A stretch of DNA of 64,000 nucleotides, from positions 18,869 through 82,868 of the forward strand of contig NZ_JAAKEG010000011.1 in NCBI RefSeq assembly GCF_011039075.1. The letters run 5' to 3'. Positions within the stretch are counted from its first letter, which is position 1. Each line of letters begins with the position of its first letter. Source of the DNA: Adlercreutzia sp. ZJ304 (GTDB lineage Bacteria > Actinomycetota > Coriobacteriia > Coriobacteriales > Eggerthellaceae). Below are positions 26,080 to 34,379 of this stretch, one piece after another. A program made the position numbers and the translations under genes. The notes beneath the pieces were generated by a model, which worked only from the letters and a program-made list of their open reading frames with translations, was not told the DNA's origin and did not search any database.

Positions 26080-26107
26080 TATGGTTTATTAAGTATATAT
26101 AACCATA
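26080..26107 (-). promoter_or_regulatory. Possible operator for the HipB-like regulator
   Basis: TATGGTT (26080-26086) and AACCATA (26101-26107) form an inverted repeat with a 14-bp AT-rich spacer, 20 bp upstream of the HTH gene, where autoregulated hipBA operators lie. Confidence 0.45.
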
Positions 26108-26219
26108 CCATATAATTTTATTATGTTTATTGTGCATACCTATTGTTGCTTCAATGCTGACATGTTCCATATTCAGCCCGTACACGCAAAGTTGGTGAAA
26201 GTGATTAGCGCTTTCTTTC

Positions 26220-26624
26220 TTAGAGGTCTTCGCCTAGCTCAGCCTTCCAATCGAAATCTGCAGGCGGCATAACGGGAAGTGAGCCGTCTTCTTCAATTCC
26301 ATCGCGTCCGTTCCACTGGCACTTCTCCATATCGACGTGGGTATCATCAACAAAGATCACACCCTCAGCCTCAAGCATCTTTTTCTGCTCGTTCGGTCCA
26401 CCGAAGACGTAGCCCTCGCACAGCGCACCATCTTTAAATACCACGCGGTGACAGGGGATATCTTCTGGTCCTGTGCCGGGATGCGGGTTCGAATGCATGG
26501 CGAATCCGACGAAGCGCGACTTGCGCGGCTGCCCGATGAGCCGCGCGATCTGACCGTAACTAGCCACTTTCCCACGCGGAATACGAGACGTTATATCATA
26601 GACTTTGTCCGAGAAATCGCCCAC
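26220..26624 (-). CDS. MGMT-family DNA methyltransferase-like protein (Ogt/ATL C-terminal domain)
   Basis: A 134-aa single-domain member of the O6-alkylguanine alkyltransferase family. The HTH region (IPRGKVASYGQIARLIGQP) with its Arg finger is present. The active-site motif reads IPCHRVV, so the acceptor cysteine is kept, unlike ATL proteins that have Trp there. An acidic roughly 40-residue tail follows. I place the start at the GTG at 26624, six bases after GGAGAG; the longer frame upstream has no ribosome-binding site. It is divergent from hemH. Confidence 0.85.
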   Translation of the reverse strand: MGDFSDKVYDITSRIPRGKVASYGQIARLIGQPRKSRFVGFAMHSNPHPGTGPEDIPCHRVVFKDGALCEGYVFGGPNEQKKMLEAEGVIFVDDTHVDMEKCQWNGRDGIEEDGSLPVMPPADFDWKAELGEDL

Positions 26625-26761
26625 TACACACTCTCCGATCCCAGACGCACTGACCGAGATATTCCCCACAAGACACAACACGCAAATGCCTACTACATGA
26701 TACCATCCTATTATCGACGGAAAACAATCTCTACCCAACAGACCAATCTGCAAGGAGATGC

Positions 26762-27721
26762 ATGGACAAGCTTGGCATACTCATAGCAAACACTGGCAGC
26801 CCCAGCGCTCCCACGCCAGATGCCGTCCGCATCTACCTGCGCGAGTTTTTGAACGACCCGAGAATCCGCCCTATGAACCCGATTCTGTGGAAGGCGATTC
26901 TTGGTGCGTTTATATTGCCGAAACGTTCAGTAGCGTCAGCCGAGAAATACCAGAGCATCTGGACTACTCAGGGGTCCCCTTTGTCTGCAAGTATGGCTTC
27001 TCTTGCCCGCAAGCTTGAGAACAATCTGGACGAATGTATTGTCAAGGAAACTATGAGCTACGGCTCGCCCTCTATGCCAGACACACTTCGCGAACTGCGC
27101 GATGCCGGCTGCGATCAGCTTATAGCAATACCCCTCTACCCGCAAAGCGCGTATTCCACCACAGGGGTTGTCAAAGACAAGCTCAATGCTGCGCTCGCCA
27201 AACTGAACTGGAACCCAAAGCTAACATTTGTTGAGAATTATTGGGAGCAGGAAGCTTATCTGGATGCTGTAGCCAACTCCGTACTAGCCGCCGGATTCTC
27301 CAAAAACGATAAGCTGATGATAGCTTTCCATTCCATTCCCATGCGCGACGTTACCGCAGGTGACACATACGCCGAACAGGCAAAAGTCACAGCAGCCGAA
27401 ATCGCCAACAGGCTACATCTCGCACCTGATTGCTGGCGCATCGGGTTCCAATGTCGCTTCGACAGTCGCAAGTGGGTAGGCCCTTTCACTACCGAAGCAC
27501 TACAGCACCTACAAAATAGCGTCGGGAAACTCTTCGTAGTGGCTCCGAACTTCTCAATTGATTGTCTCGAAACACTCCACGACATAGAAGTAACTCTCAG
27601 GCAGAATTACCTCAGAATCAACCAAGACGCAAGCCCTGACAGTTTCGTGTATGTGCCGTGTCTGAACGACTCCGATGCCCATGTACATATCTTAAAAACG
27701 CTCATATACCCCCAAGAATAA
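26762..27721 (+). CDS. hemH: Ferrochelatase-family protein
   Basis: Inserts iron into (copro)porphyrin. The 319-aa protein has an N-terminal GILIANTGSP, a middle SYGSPSMPDTLREL and IPLYPQSAYSTTG, the catalytic-His region AFHSIPMRD, and the C-terminal WVGPFT and VVAPNFSIDCLET. AAGGAGATGC precedes the ATG. No other heme gene is in the window. It stands beside the ZIP transporter in a block that looks foreign, so it may use scavenged porphyrin (inference). Confidence 0.92.
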   Translation: MDKLGILIANTGSPSAPTPDAVRIYLREFLNDPRIRPMNPILWKAILGAFILPKRSVASAEKYQSIWTTQGSPLSASMASLARKLENNLDECIVKETMSYGSPSMPDTLRELRDAGCDQLIAIPLYPQSAYSTTGVVKDKLNAALAKLNWNPKLTFVENYWEQEAYLDAVANSVLAAGFSKNDKLMIAFHSIPMRDVTAGDTYAEQAKVTAAEIANRLHLAPDCWRIGFQCRFDSRKWVGPFTTEALQHLQNSVGKLFVVAPNFSIDCLETLHDIEVTLRQNYLRINQDASPDSFVYVPCLNDSDAHVHILKTLIYPQE

Positions 27722-27749
27722 AAATGCACAACGAACGAATGGAATAGCA

Positions 27750-28028
27750 ATGGCAGAAGTTTCATTAACAAGACAATTCATAGGTCAAGCTAGATTAGTG
27801 CGGCTTCTGCTTTGGCGCGTAGGAGATTCTACAGATATAGACACGTGTTTTAGCGCAGCACGGGAAGCATCTATGCTAACTGAAGACGATGAATCATTCC
27901 TGCGTGCATGCTTAAAAGCCGAAGAATGCCAGCGAACCGACAACAAACAACTTACAGAAATTGACCAGTCCACAATTAAGCGTCTGCGCCGCTGCGCCGA
28001 CAAGCTTAACCGCGCAGATGCCGCCTAA
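27750..28028 (+). CDS. Small hypothetical protein
   Basis: A 92-aa, mostly helical, charged protein with no membrane segment and no recognisable domain. It is 28 bp downstream of hemH on the same strand. Its codon choice looks like the host's rather than the hemH block's. The ribosome-binding site (GGAAT) is weak, so coding status is likely but not certain. Confidence 0.5.
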   Translation: MAEVSLTRQFIGQARLVRLLLWRVGDSTDIDTCFSAAREASMLTEDDESFLRACLKAEECQRTDNKQLTEIDQSTIKRLRRCADKLNRADAA

Positions 28029-28112
28029 GCGCTATGGCTTTATCTGGCACAAAATTTCCCAACCAGAAAGCTAAACACCGCGCAAACAATTAATTAATCA
28101 GATCGGCATTCA

Positions 28113-28436
28113 TTATTCGTTACGTTTTTCCAACACATATTTATCACGAATATCTATTACTTCTTGCTTAGAATTCACACCAAGCTTGCGATACATATGA
28201 TAGTAATGAGACTTAACCGTATTCTTTGAAATAAACAGCTTATCAGCGATTACAGACATAGTATGACCTGCAAGCAATAGATGTAATATTTCTTGCTCGC
28301 GCTTTGAAAGGTCATAATCTTCCGCAATTAGGGCTTCAATTTCGAAAGGAATTATATTCTTATTGCTATTCTCAGATTCAGCGCTGCCCGCTACCCCTGT
28401 CATTTCATGCGATTTATCAACCAGCTCTTCTGGCAT
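28113..28436 (-). CDS. LuxR-type HTH protein, probably a remnant of a longer regulator
   Basis: A 107-aa frame whose last roughly 65 residues are a complete LuxR/GerE DNA-binding domain (LSKREQEILHLLLAGHTMSV and NTVKSHYYHMYRKLGV). The first roughly 40 residues are nondescript. In Eggerthellaceae this domain normally ends proteins of about 450-550 aa with many membrane helices. Here the frame is closed by a TGA 11 codons upstream of the first ATG and no ribosome-binding site is visible. It is either a short stand-alone regulator or the tail of a deleted gene. Confidence 0.6.
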   Translation of the reverse strand: MPEELVDKSHEMTGVAGSAESENSNKNIIPFEIEALIAEDYDLSKREQEILHLLLAGHTMSVIADKLFISKNTVKSHYYHMYRKLGVNSKQEVIDIRDKYVLEKRNE

Positions 28437-28578
28437 AAAGTCTGCTTTCGAACATGAAGCAGGGGCTCACAATGCTCTACTCATATCGTCTTGTTTCAAA
28501 TCGTGCTTGTTGTAATAAGCTTGTTGCAATAACTTACAAATTGGTTTCCAGTCAATAAATTAATCTTTCTATACACCC

Positions 28579-29697
28579 TTAATTCTTGTTACAGCAAACA
28601 CCGCCACCAACAACGCAATCTCCAACATAAAACACAATTGACTGCCCGGGCGCAGTACGAATATGGGGCGCGTCATAGTGAACATGCGCCGTTCTATCTT
28701 TCGCAATCTCTATACGCGCCGCCACTGGGGCTTGCCTATATCCCGCCTTAACTTCACCAACAAATGCTCTCTCAGTGTAATTGCCAGAAATTATGTTCAC
28801 ATCATTAAGATAAGCTTCACTCTCAAACAGTGCGCTTTGCGGCGCAACAACAAGCTGATTGTTGGCTAAATTCTTTTCCAAAACATATAACGGCTCTTTG
28901 CTTGCAATACCTATACCGCGCCGCTGTCCAATCGTGTAATTTATAAGACCGTTGTGGCATCCAAGTTTTTTGCCTTCAACGTCCACTATATCGCCCTGTC
29001 GAAATAGCGAATCGCGCCCGTTTAATTCCTTATATCGCTCAATAAAATCTTTATAGTTTCCATTTGGTATAAAACAAATGTCTTGGCTTTCGCTTTTATC
29101 TGCGTTATTGAACCTTTGTTCATGAGCAATTTCTCTAACTTGATTCTTAGTTAAATGACCAATGGGAAACAACATATGAGAAAGGTCATCTTGAGTTAAG
29201 TGGTACAACACATAACTCTGATCTTTGGTCTTGTCGGTGGCGCGCAAAAGTTGCCATTTCCCCGTTGCTTCATCAAAATGCCGGCGCGCATAATGGCCTG
29301 TTGCCACATAAGTAGCTCCCAGCTCCCGCCGTCGCTGCTGCAAAGCCTCAAATTTGAGATACCTATTGCAATCAATACATGGATTCGGAGTTAATCCCGA
29401 GATATACGCATCACAAAACCTGTCTACAACGTCGTGCTTGAAATGCTTTTTCATGTTGAATACAAAATGCTCAATACCAAGCTTTGTGCAGGCATTACGA
29501 GCGTCCATAACATCATCAAGCGAACAACAACCAGATTCTATATCTTCTCCAATTAATTGATCGTCAAACAACTTCATTGTAGCGCCTGCAGTCTTATAGC
29601 CCTCTTTGAGAAGAAGAAATGCGGCAACTGTGCTGTCCACGCCGCCGCTCATTGCCATAAGCACATCTGCTATTGGTACGAGATCATAATTGCTCAT
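28579..29697 (-). CDS. mnmA: tRNA-specific 2-thiouridylase
   Basis: Thiolates U34 of tRNA-Lys, -Glu and -Gln with persulfide sulfur. The 372-aa protein has the N-terminal PP-loop MSGGVDST, the nucleophile in NPCIDCNRYLKF, the second catalytic Cys in SQDICFIP, and the C-terminal barrel (GQRRGIGIA). The frame starts at the ATG 29697 about ten residues earlier than usual and has no good Shine-Dalgarno. It lies 15 bp after the PPK2 gene on the same strand. Confidence 0.95.
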   Translation of the reverse strand: MSNYDLVPIADVLMAMSGGVDSTVAAFLLLKEGYKTAGATMKLFDDQLIGEDIESGCCSLDDVMDARNACTKLGIEHFVFNMKKHFKHDVVDRFCDAYISGLTPNPCIDCNRYLKFEALQQRRRELGATYVATGHYARRHFDEATGKWQLLRATDKTKDQSYVLYHLTQDDLSHMLFPIGHLTKNQVREIAHEQRFNNADKSESQDICFIPNGNYKDFIERYKELNGRDSLFRQGDIVDVEGKKLGCHNGLINYTIGQRRGIGIASKEPLYVLEKNLANNQLVVAPQSALFESEAYLNDVNIISGNYTERAFVGEVKAGYRQAPVAARIEIAKDRTAHVHYDAPHIRTAPGQSIVFYVGDCVVGGGVCCNKN

Positions 29698-29712
29698 ATT
29701 GGTTTGACACCA

Positions 29713-31380
29713 CTAATTAAGTCTCTCCTCTAATGCGCCAACTATTATTCGCAGCGCCTTTACGCGAGCATAGCGCTTATCGTCGCTTTCCAGCACCGTC
29801 CACGGCGCATAACTTGTACTTGTTAGACGGAACATGTCATCTATTGCGCTTTTGTATTGCGGATACTTTTCGCGGTTACGCCAATCGTCAGGCGTTATTT
29901 TCCACTGCTTTGCAGGGTCTGCCGCCCTAGCTTCAAAACGCGCTAGCTGCTCTTCGGGGCTTACATCCACCCAGAACTTCAACAAAATTGCGCCCCAATC
30001 AACCAGATCGTGTTCAAACTCGTTTATTTCATCGTATCCGGCAGCCCATGCATCCGGCGGCGTTATTTCCTCTACTCGCTCAACTAGCACGCGCCCATAC
30101 CACGAACGATCGTACATTCCCACATGCCCTGCCTTCGGAAGACGAGTCCAATAGCGCCACAAGTGCGGATGCGCCAATTCAGGCTTTGTAGGCGCGGGGC
30201 TTGGGAATATAGTGTAGGCACGCGCATCCAAAGCCTGAGCAACGCGCTTAATGTTGCCACCTTTACCCGCTGCATCCCATCCCTCGTACATTAAAATTAA
30301 CGGAATACGCGCCTGAAACATAAGGTTTTCAAGTTTGAACAGCTTAGACTGCAAGTGCTTTAGCTCTTTTTTGTATTCGCTCTGAGGTAGCACTAAATTA
30401 TGCTTCATAGTGTCTACTGTTGGATGATTTGCCACTATTTCGAAACGAGACTGCGCCGGCGCAAACGAATGTTGAGCTATAGCAATCGCTTCAGCATCTT
30501 TTTGGTTGACACCATTTTCTTCGGATTGCACACCTGCCGATTGCGCATCCATTGCAGCTTTAGTTTTCGTTTTCAGCGCTTCTGTTTGCTCCGCCGCTTT
30601 ATTTGCAGCCTCTTGTTTGCGGGCAAGTGCATTCTCTAGTGCATCTACTAAAGTACGCGCAATTAGCAAATTCGCACTTCGCTTATCTTCGCCATTTACC
30701 AACACCCATGGCGCAAAATCGTAATTCGATCCTTCCAGAAGCCTATCGTATAGCTTATAGGCGCTCTCATAATCTTTCACACTTGCCAGCTTTTTATCAG
30801 GCACACGCCAACGAGTAGCTTTATCGTCATACAATCTATCAAGGCGTTTCTTTTGTGCCTTTTTCGACACATGTACAAAGAATTTCACGACCACATAACC
30901 ATCGCGCGTCAGTTGACGCTCAAAGTCGCTTATAGACTCTAGATAATGCCGTGTGCCGCCCTGCGGAAGCAACAATTCAGCCTCTGATTTCGCCATCATT
31001 AGCTGCATTGCCTTTGTATACCAGCCGCGATCATAAAATGTGATATGCCCGCGCTCGCCTAGCGCTTTCCAATATTCCTGCATCATAGGGAAAAAGCCAG
31101 AAACACCCTTATTATGTCCCACAAAATCTTTTACTTCCTGAGAATTAATATCGGGAGAGACATATACACTAGTTGCACGTGCGTCTAAATTGTACATAAG
31201 GTCAGATATGCGTGAGCCTTTTCCGGCACCATTCCAACCTTCGAACAGCACCACTAACCCAGCCCCTTCTGCAACTGCACGCTGTTGCAAAACCACAAGT
31301 TTATCCATTAATTCATCATGAGCATCCTTATATTGCTGCTTATCAGGCTGCGGCATGTTGAAATCTACTGTATCAAGCAT
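29713..31380 (-). CDS. Polyphosphate kinase 2 family, tandem-domain (polyphosphate:AMP phosphotransferase type)
   Basis: Transfers phosphate from polyphosphate to a nucleotide. The 555-aa protein holds two PPK2 domains, each with its own P-loop: FEGWNGAGKGSR near residue 45 and YEGWDAAGKGGN near 355. Each has the lid-type motif (YDRGWYTKA and YDRSWYGRV). A roughly 50-residue Lys/Glu/Ala-rich linker joins them. The tandem form is the class II PPK2 (Pap) that makes ADP from AMP. The start at 31380 has AAGGAGTACTC; the ATG five codons earlier overlaps it. It is divergent from ppk1. Confidence 0.92.
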   Translation of the reverse strand: MLDTVDFNMPQPDKQQYKDAHDELMDKLVVLQQRAVAEGAGLVVLFEGWNGAGKGSRISDLMYNLDARATSVYVSPDINSQEVKDFVGHNKGVSGFFPMMQEYWKALGERGHITFYDRGWYTKAMQLMMAKSEAELLLPQGGTRHYLESISDFERQLTRDGYVVVKFFVHVSKKAQKKRLDRLYDDKATRWRVPDKKLASVKDYESAYKLYDRLLEGSNYDFAPWVLVNGEDKRSANLLIARTLVDALENALARKQEAANKAAEQTEALKTKTKAAMDAQSAGVQSEENGVNQKDAEAIAIAQHSFAPAQSRFEIVANHPTVDTMKHNLVLPQSEYKKELKHLQSKLFKLENLMFQARIPLILMYEGWDAAGKGGNIKRVAQALDARAYTIFPSPAPTKPELAHPHLWRYWTRLPKAGHVGMYDRSWYGRVLVERVEEITPPDAWAAGYDEINEFEHDLVDWGAILLKFWVDVSPEEQLARFEARAADPAKQWKITPDDWRNREKYPQYKSAIDDMFRLTSTSYAPWTVLESDDKRYARVKALRIIVGALEERLN

Positions 31381-31552
31381 GAGTACTCCTTCCATTTTGC
31401 GCTAAACATATTAGCATTCAGGTTCCGCACAATTCGGGCAGGAGTGTCTACTTATTTATGTATACACCTTTTTCTGATGCTCAATTTGCCGATTTCTGAC
31501 GGCATGACGTTATACTTGTAGATATACACAAAATCTAAATGGAGGCTTCAAA

Positions 31553-34213
31553 ATGAGTGAAGATGGCAAGTCACTATATGTAACAGCGCCCTATCTGCAA
31601 AACCGTGAGCTTTCATGGCTAGAATTTAACAAAAGAGTTCTAGACCAAGGGATTGACGATACCGTACCGCTGCTAGAAAGACTTAGCTTCATAAGTATTT
31701 TTTGGAGCAATCTGCAAGAGTTTTTCATGGTGCGCGTTGGCAGTCTTACCGACCTTTCACTTTTGAAAAAGACAATAATTGACCAAAAGTCAGGAATGAC
31801 ACCGGCAGAACAATTAAGCGCCATATATAAAAGATGCCACGAGTTATACCCCTATTACGAAGATTGCTTCAATAAACTTCAGCAATTGTTGCTTAAAGAA
31901 GGCATACTGAATGTTGAAAACCACGAAATTGACGAAGAGCAACGCGCTTTTCTGGATGAGCATTTTCAAAATAACATTATGCCGTTTTTGTCTCCACAGA
32001 TAATAAATGCTCACCATCCATTTCCGCATTTGGAAAATGGCGCATTGTATGTAGTGGTGCGGCTTGACGAACACGGAAGTAAGAAGAAAAGCAAGACAGA
32101 AAAGGGTGGCGCAGAAGGCGTTACACTTGGCATAATTCCACTACCGCGTCAATGCGAACGCATCGTGAAATTGCCGGGTGCGGGATGCCAGTTCATGTTG
32201 CTAGAGTCGATTATAGAAATGAATGCTGCCGCAATTTTCAACATGTACAAGGTGAAGCACACAAACGTCATCTGCGTTACACGCAACGCCGATTTAGATG
32301 CCGCCGAAGGTAGTGAAGAGCAGGGTGAAGATTATCGTGAGCAGATGAAGCGCATCCTAAAGAGGCGCGCTAGATTGGCTCCTGTGCGTCTGGAAAGCCA
32401 CCGCGAATTGTCTACAACGGTAAAGCGCGAATTACTAGAGCGCTTGCAACTAAAAAGCTATCAAACGTTTGTGTCGGCTGTACCGCTAGACATGAGTTAT
32501 GTTTATGATTTGCGCAAATACATTGATAGCCAGAAACGCAGCCAACTTACATATGAGCCATTTACACCTGCATGGCCTGCTTGCCTAGACCGCAAACGCT
32601 CTGTAATCAACCAAATTGTCGAGCGCGATATATTGGTTTCGTATCCATATGAAAGCATGGATTCGCTAGATATGTTGTTGCGCGAAGCGGCAGTTGATCC
32701 TGCAGTTGTTTCCATAAAAATAACGCTATACAGACTGGCAAAACAGTCGCGAATGGCAGAAGCGCTTATAGCCGCGGCTGAAGCAGGTAAAGAAGTAACC
32801 GCCGTATTCGAACTGCGCGCACGCTTCGACGAATCGAACAATATAGAGTGGTCGCAGCGCTTTGAACAAGCTGGATGTAAAGTGCTATACGGCTTCCGTG
32901 AATTAAAAGTGCATTCAAAAATATGCTGCATAACTCGTCAAACTCCAGATGGATTACAGCATATTACTCAACTTGGCACCGGCAACTACAACGAGAAAAC
33001 CGCTGCGCTCTACACTGACTTCTCTTTCATGACAGCCGATCCTCAAATCGGCGAAGACGCTACGATGTTCTTCCGCAACTTAGCCCTAGAGTGCTTAAGC
33101 GACGAGTATAAAACCTTATGGGTAGCGCCCCTAATGATAAAACAGCATATTTTAGACGGCATAGACGAGCAGATAGAACGCCACAAACAAGGATTGCCAA
33201 GTGGGCTATTTTTCAAGACCAATTCAATAACCGATTTGGAAGTAATTGAAAAAATAGTTGAAGCTTCACAGGCAGGCGTGAAATGCACTCTGCTGGTTAG
33301 AGGCATATCATGCATCGTACCCGGACTTGCCGACTACACTGGAAATGTTTGCGTAGTAAGCATAGTTGGTCGTCTTTTAGAGCACAGCCGCATTTATTGC
33401 TTCGGACCGCTAGATGCAGATGCACGCATTTATATGTCTAGTGCAGATCTTATGACGCGCAATATGGACAAACGAGTTGAGATAGCTTGGCCTATTACTA
33501 ACGAGCGTCTACGCCAAGAAGTTATAGGTTATATTGGCACATGCATGGCTGATACTGCAAAATTACGCGACCTGCTACCCAACAAAGAATATACTCCTTT
33601 GCGCTTCTTTGCGCCCGAAGACCCGCAAACCGGAATGCCAGTTTTATTCGATGCGCAAGCATTCCTTATAGGAGAAGCACAAAAGATGAATTTGGCTACA
33701 GCCGAGTTAGATGCGTTTGCTAGAGCATCCAGTATTGCAGATAGCCCATGCATGACTGCACGGCAACACCAATCGAAAAAGAAAAAGAAATTAAAGCCGG
33801 AAGATTTGCCAGCAATAGAAACAACAGCACCAATAGTGCCTAACCTACAAGATGCGCCCGTCTCCTCTGCCCAAACGAAAACTATCCCCGTTTTGCCCAA
33901 AGAGCAGGAGCAGGAACAGAAGCAAGAGCAAGCGTTTGGCTACGGAATAAAATCGCCCAATAAACAGGCGAACTCTACACAAGCTGCAACCACCATGCCT
34001 ATAGATGCAGAGTTGCTTCAAAAGCTAGTTGATAATACTCCGCGCCCCGAGCCTGTTGCGAAAGCTGTAGCGCGCCATGCAAAGGCGGCACACGACAAAG
34101 ATAAAGTGCTTTATGATTCGCCGGAAACCTTCTTCGAGAAACCACAGGAAGACAATCAGATTGTTATTCCGACCGAAAAGACAGGCTTCTTTAGCAGATT
34201 ATTCGGCAAATAA
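31553..34213 (+). CDS. ppk1: Polyphosphate kinase 1 with long C-terminal extension
   Basis: Polymerises the gamma-phosphate of ATP into polyphosphate. At 886 aa it is about 180-200 residues longer than usual. The N-domain (NRELSWLEFNKRVL), head domain and two PLD-like catalytic domains are intact, with the phosphorylated His in ELKVHSK (about residue 453), the second His in LLEHSR (about 609), and SSADLMTRNMDKRVE. After about residue 690 comes a disordered Lys/Pro/Gln-rich tail containing EQEQEQKQEQ and ending in the amphipathic TGFFSRLFGK. GGAGG precedes the ATG. Confidence 0.95.
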   Translation: MSEDGKSLYVTAPYLQNRELSWLEFNKRVLDQGIDDTVPLLERLSFISIFWSNLQEFFMVRVGSLTDLSLLKKTIIDQKSGMTPAEQLSAIYKRCHELYPYYEDCFNKLQQLLLKEGILNVENHEIDEEQRAFLDEHFQNNIMPFLSPQIINAHHPFPHLENGALYVVVRLDEHGSKKKSKTEKGGAEGVTLGIIPLPRQCERIVKLPGAGCQFMLLESIIEMNAAAIFNMYKVKHTNVICVTRNADLDAAEGSEEQGEDYREQMKRILKRRARLAPVRLESHRELSTTVKRELLERLQLKSYQTFVSAVPLDMSYVYDLRKYIDSQKRSQLTYEPFTPAWPACLDRKRSVINQIVERDILVSYPYESMDSLDMLLREAAVDPAVVSIKITLYRLAKQSRMAEALIAAAEAGKEVTAVFELRARFDESNNIEWSQRFEQAGCKVLYGFRELKVHSKICCITRQTPDGLQHITQLGTGNYNEKTAALYTDFSFMTADPQIGEDATMFFRNLALECLSDEYKTLWVAPLMIKQHILDGIDEQIERHKQGLPSGLFFKTNSITDLEVIEKIVEASQAGVKCTLLVRGISCIVPGLADYTGNVCVVSIVGRLLEHSRIYCFGPLDADARIYMSSADLMTRNMDKRVEIAWPITNERLRQEVIGYIGTCMADTAKLRDLLPNKEYTPLRFFAPEDPQTGMPVLFDAQAFLIGEAQKMNLATAELDAFARASSIADSPCMTARQHQSKKKKKLKPEDLPAIETTAPIVPNLQDAPVSSAQTKTIPVLPKEQEQEQKQEQAFGYGIKSPNKQANSTQAATTMPIDAELLQKLVDNTPRPEPVAKAVARHAKAAHDKDKVLYDSPETFFEKPQEDNQIVIPTEKTGFFSRLFGK

Positions 34214-34235
34214 CACACTAGCTTTTCATATTAAT

Positions 34236-34293
34236 AATCGAAGGAGGGTGAAGTGAGGGCTGCGAAGCTTCTGAACGTAACCCTCCTTCGATT
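34236..34293 (+). other. Hairpin 1 of a tandem pair with conserved loop
   Basis: A 14-bp perfect stem (AATCGAAGGAGGGT, 34236-34249, with ACCCTCCTTCGATT, 34280-34293) encloses a roughly 30-nt loop. Positions 34252-34282 share 29 of 31 bases with 34325-34355 in the next hairpin. It lies 22 bp after ppk1 and is followed by CTATTTT, so it could act as a terminator, but loop conservation suggests more. Confidence 0.75.
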
Positions 34294-34309
34294 CTATTTT
34301 GCATTAGTG

Positions 34310-34368
34310 AAATCGGAAAGACGGAGTGAAGGCTGCGTAGCTTCTGAACGTAACCTCTTCCGATTTTT
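34310..34368 (+). terminator. Hairpin 2 of the tandem pair, terminator-like
   Basis: AAATCGGAA (34310-34318) pairs with TTCCGATTT (34358-34366) and runs into a TTTTT tract. Four more pairs continue inward past single-base bulges. The loop contains the same 31-nt segment as hairpin 1. It lies between the convergent genes ppk1 and glmM (glmM stop at 34380). Confidence 0.75.
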
Positions 34369-34379
34369 ATGCATCAGGA

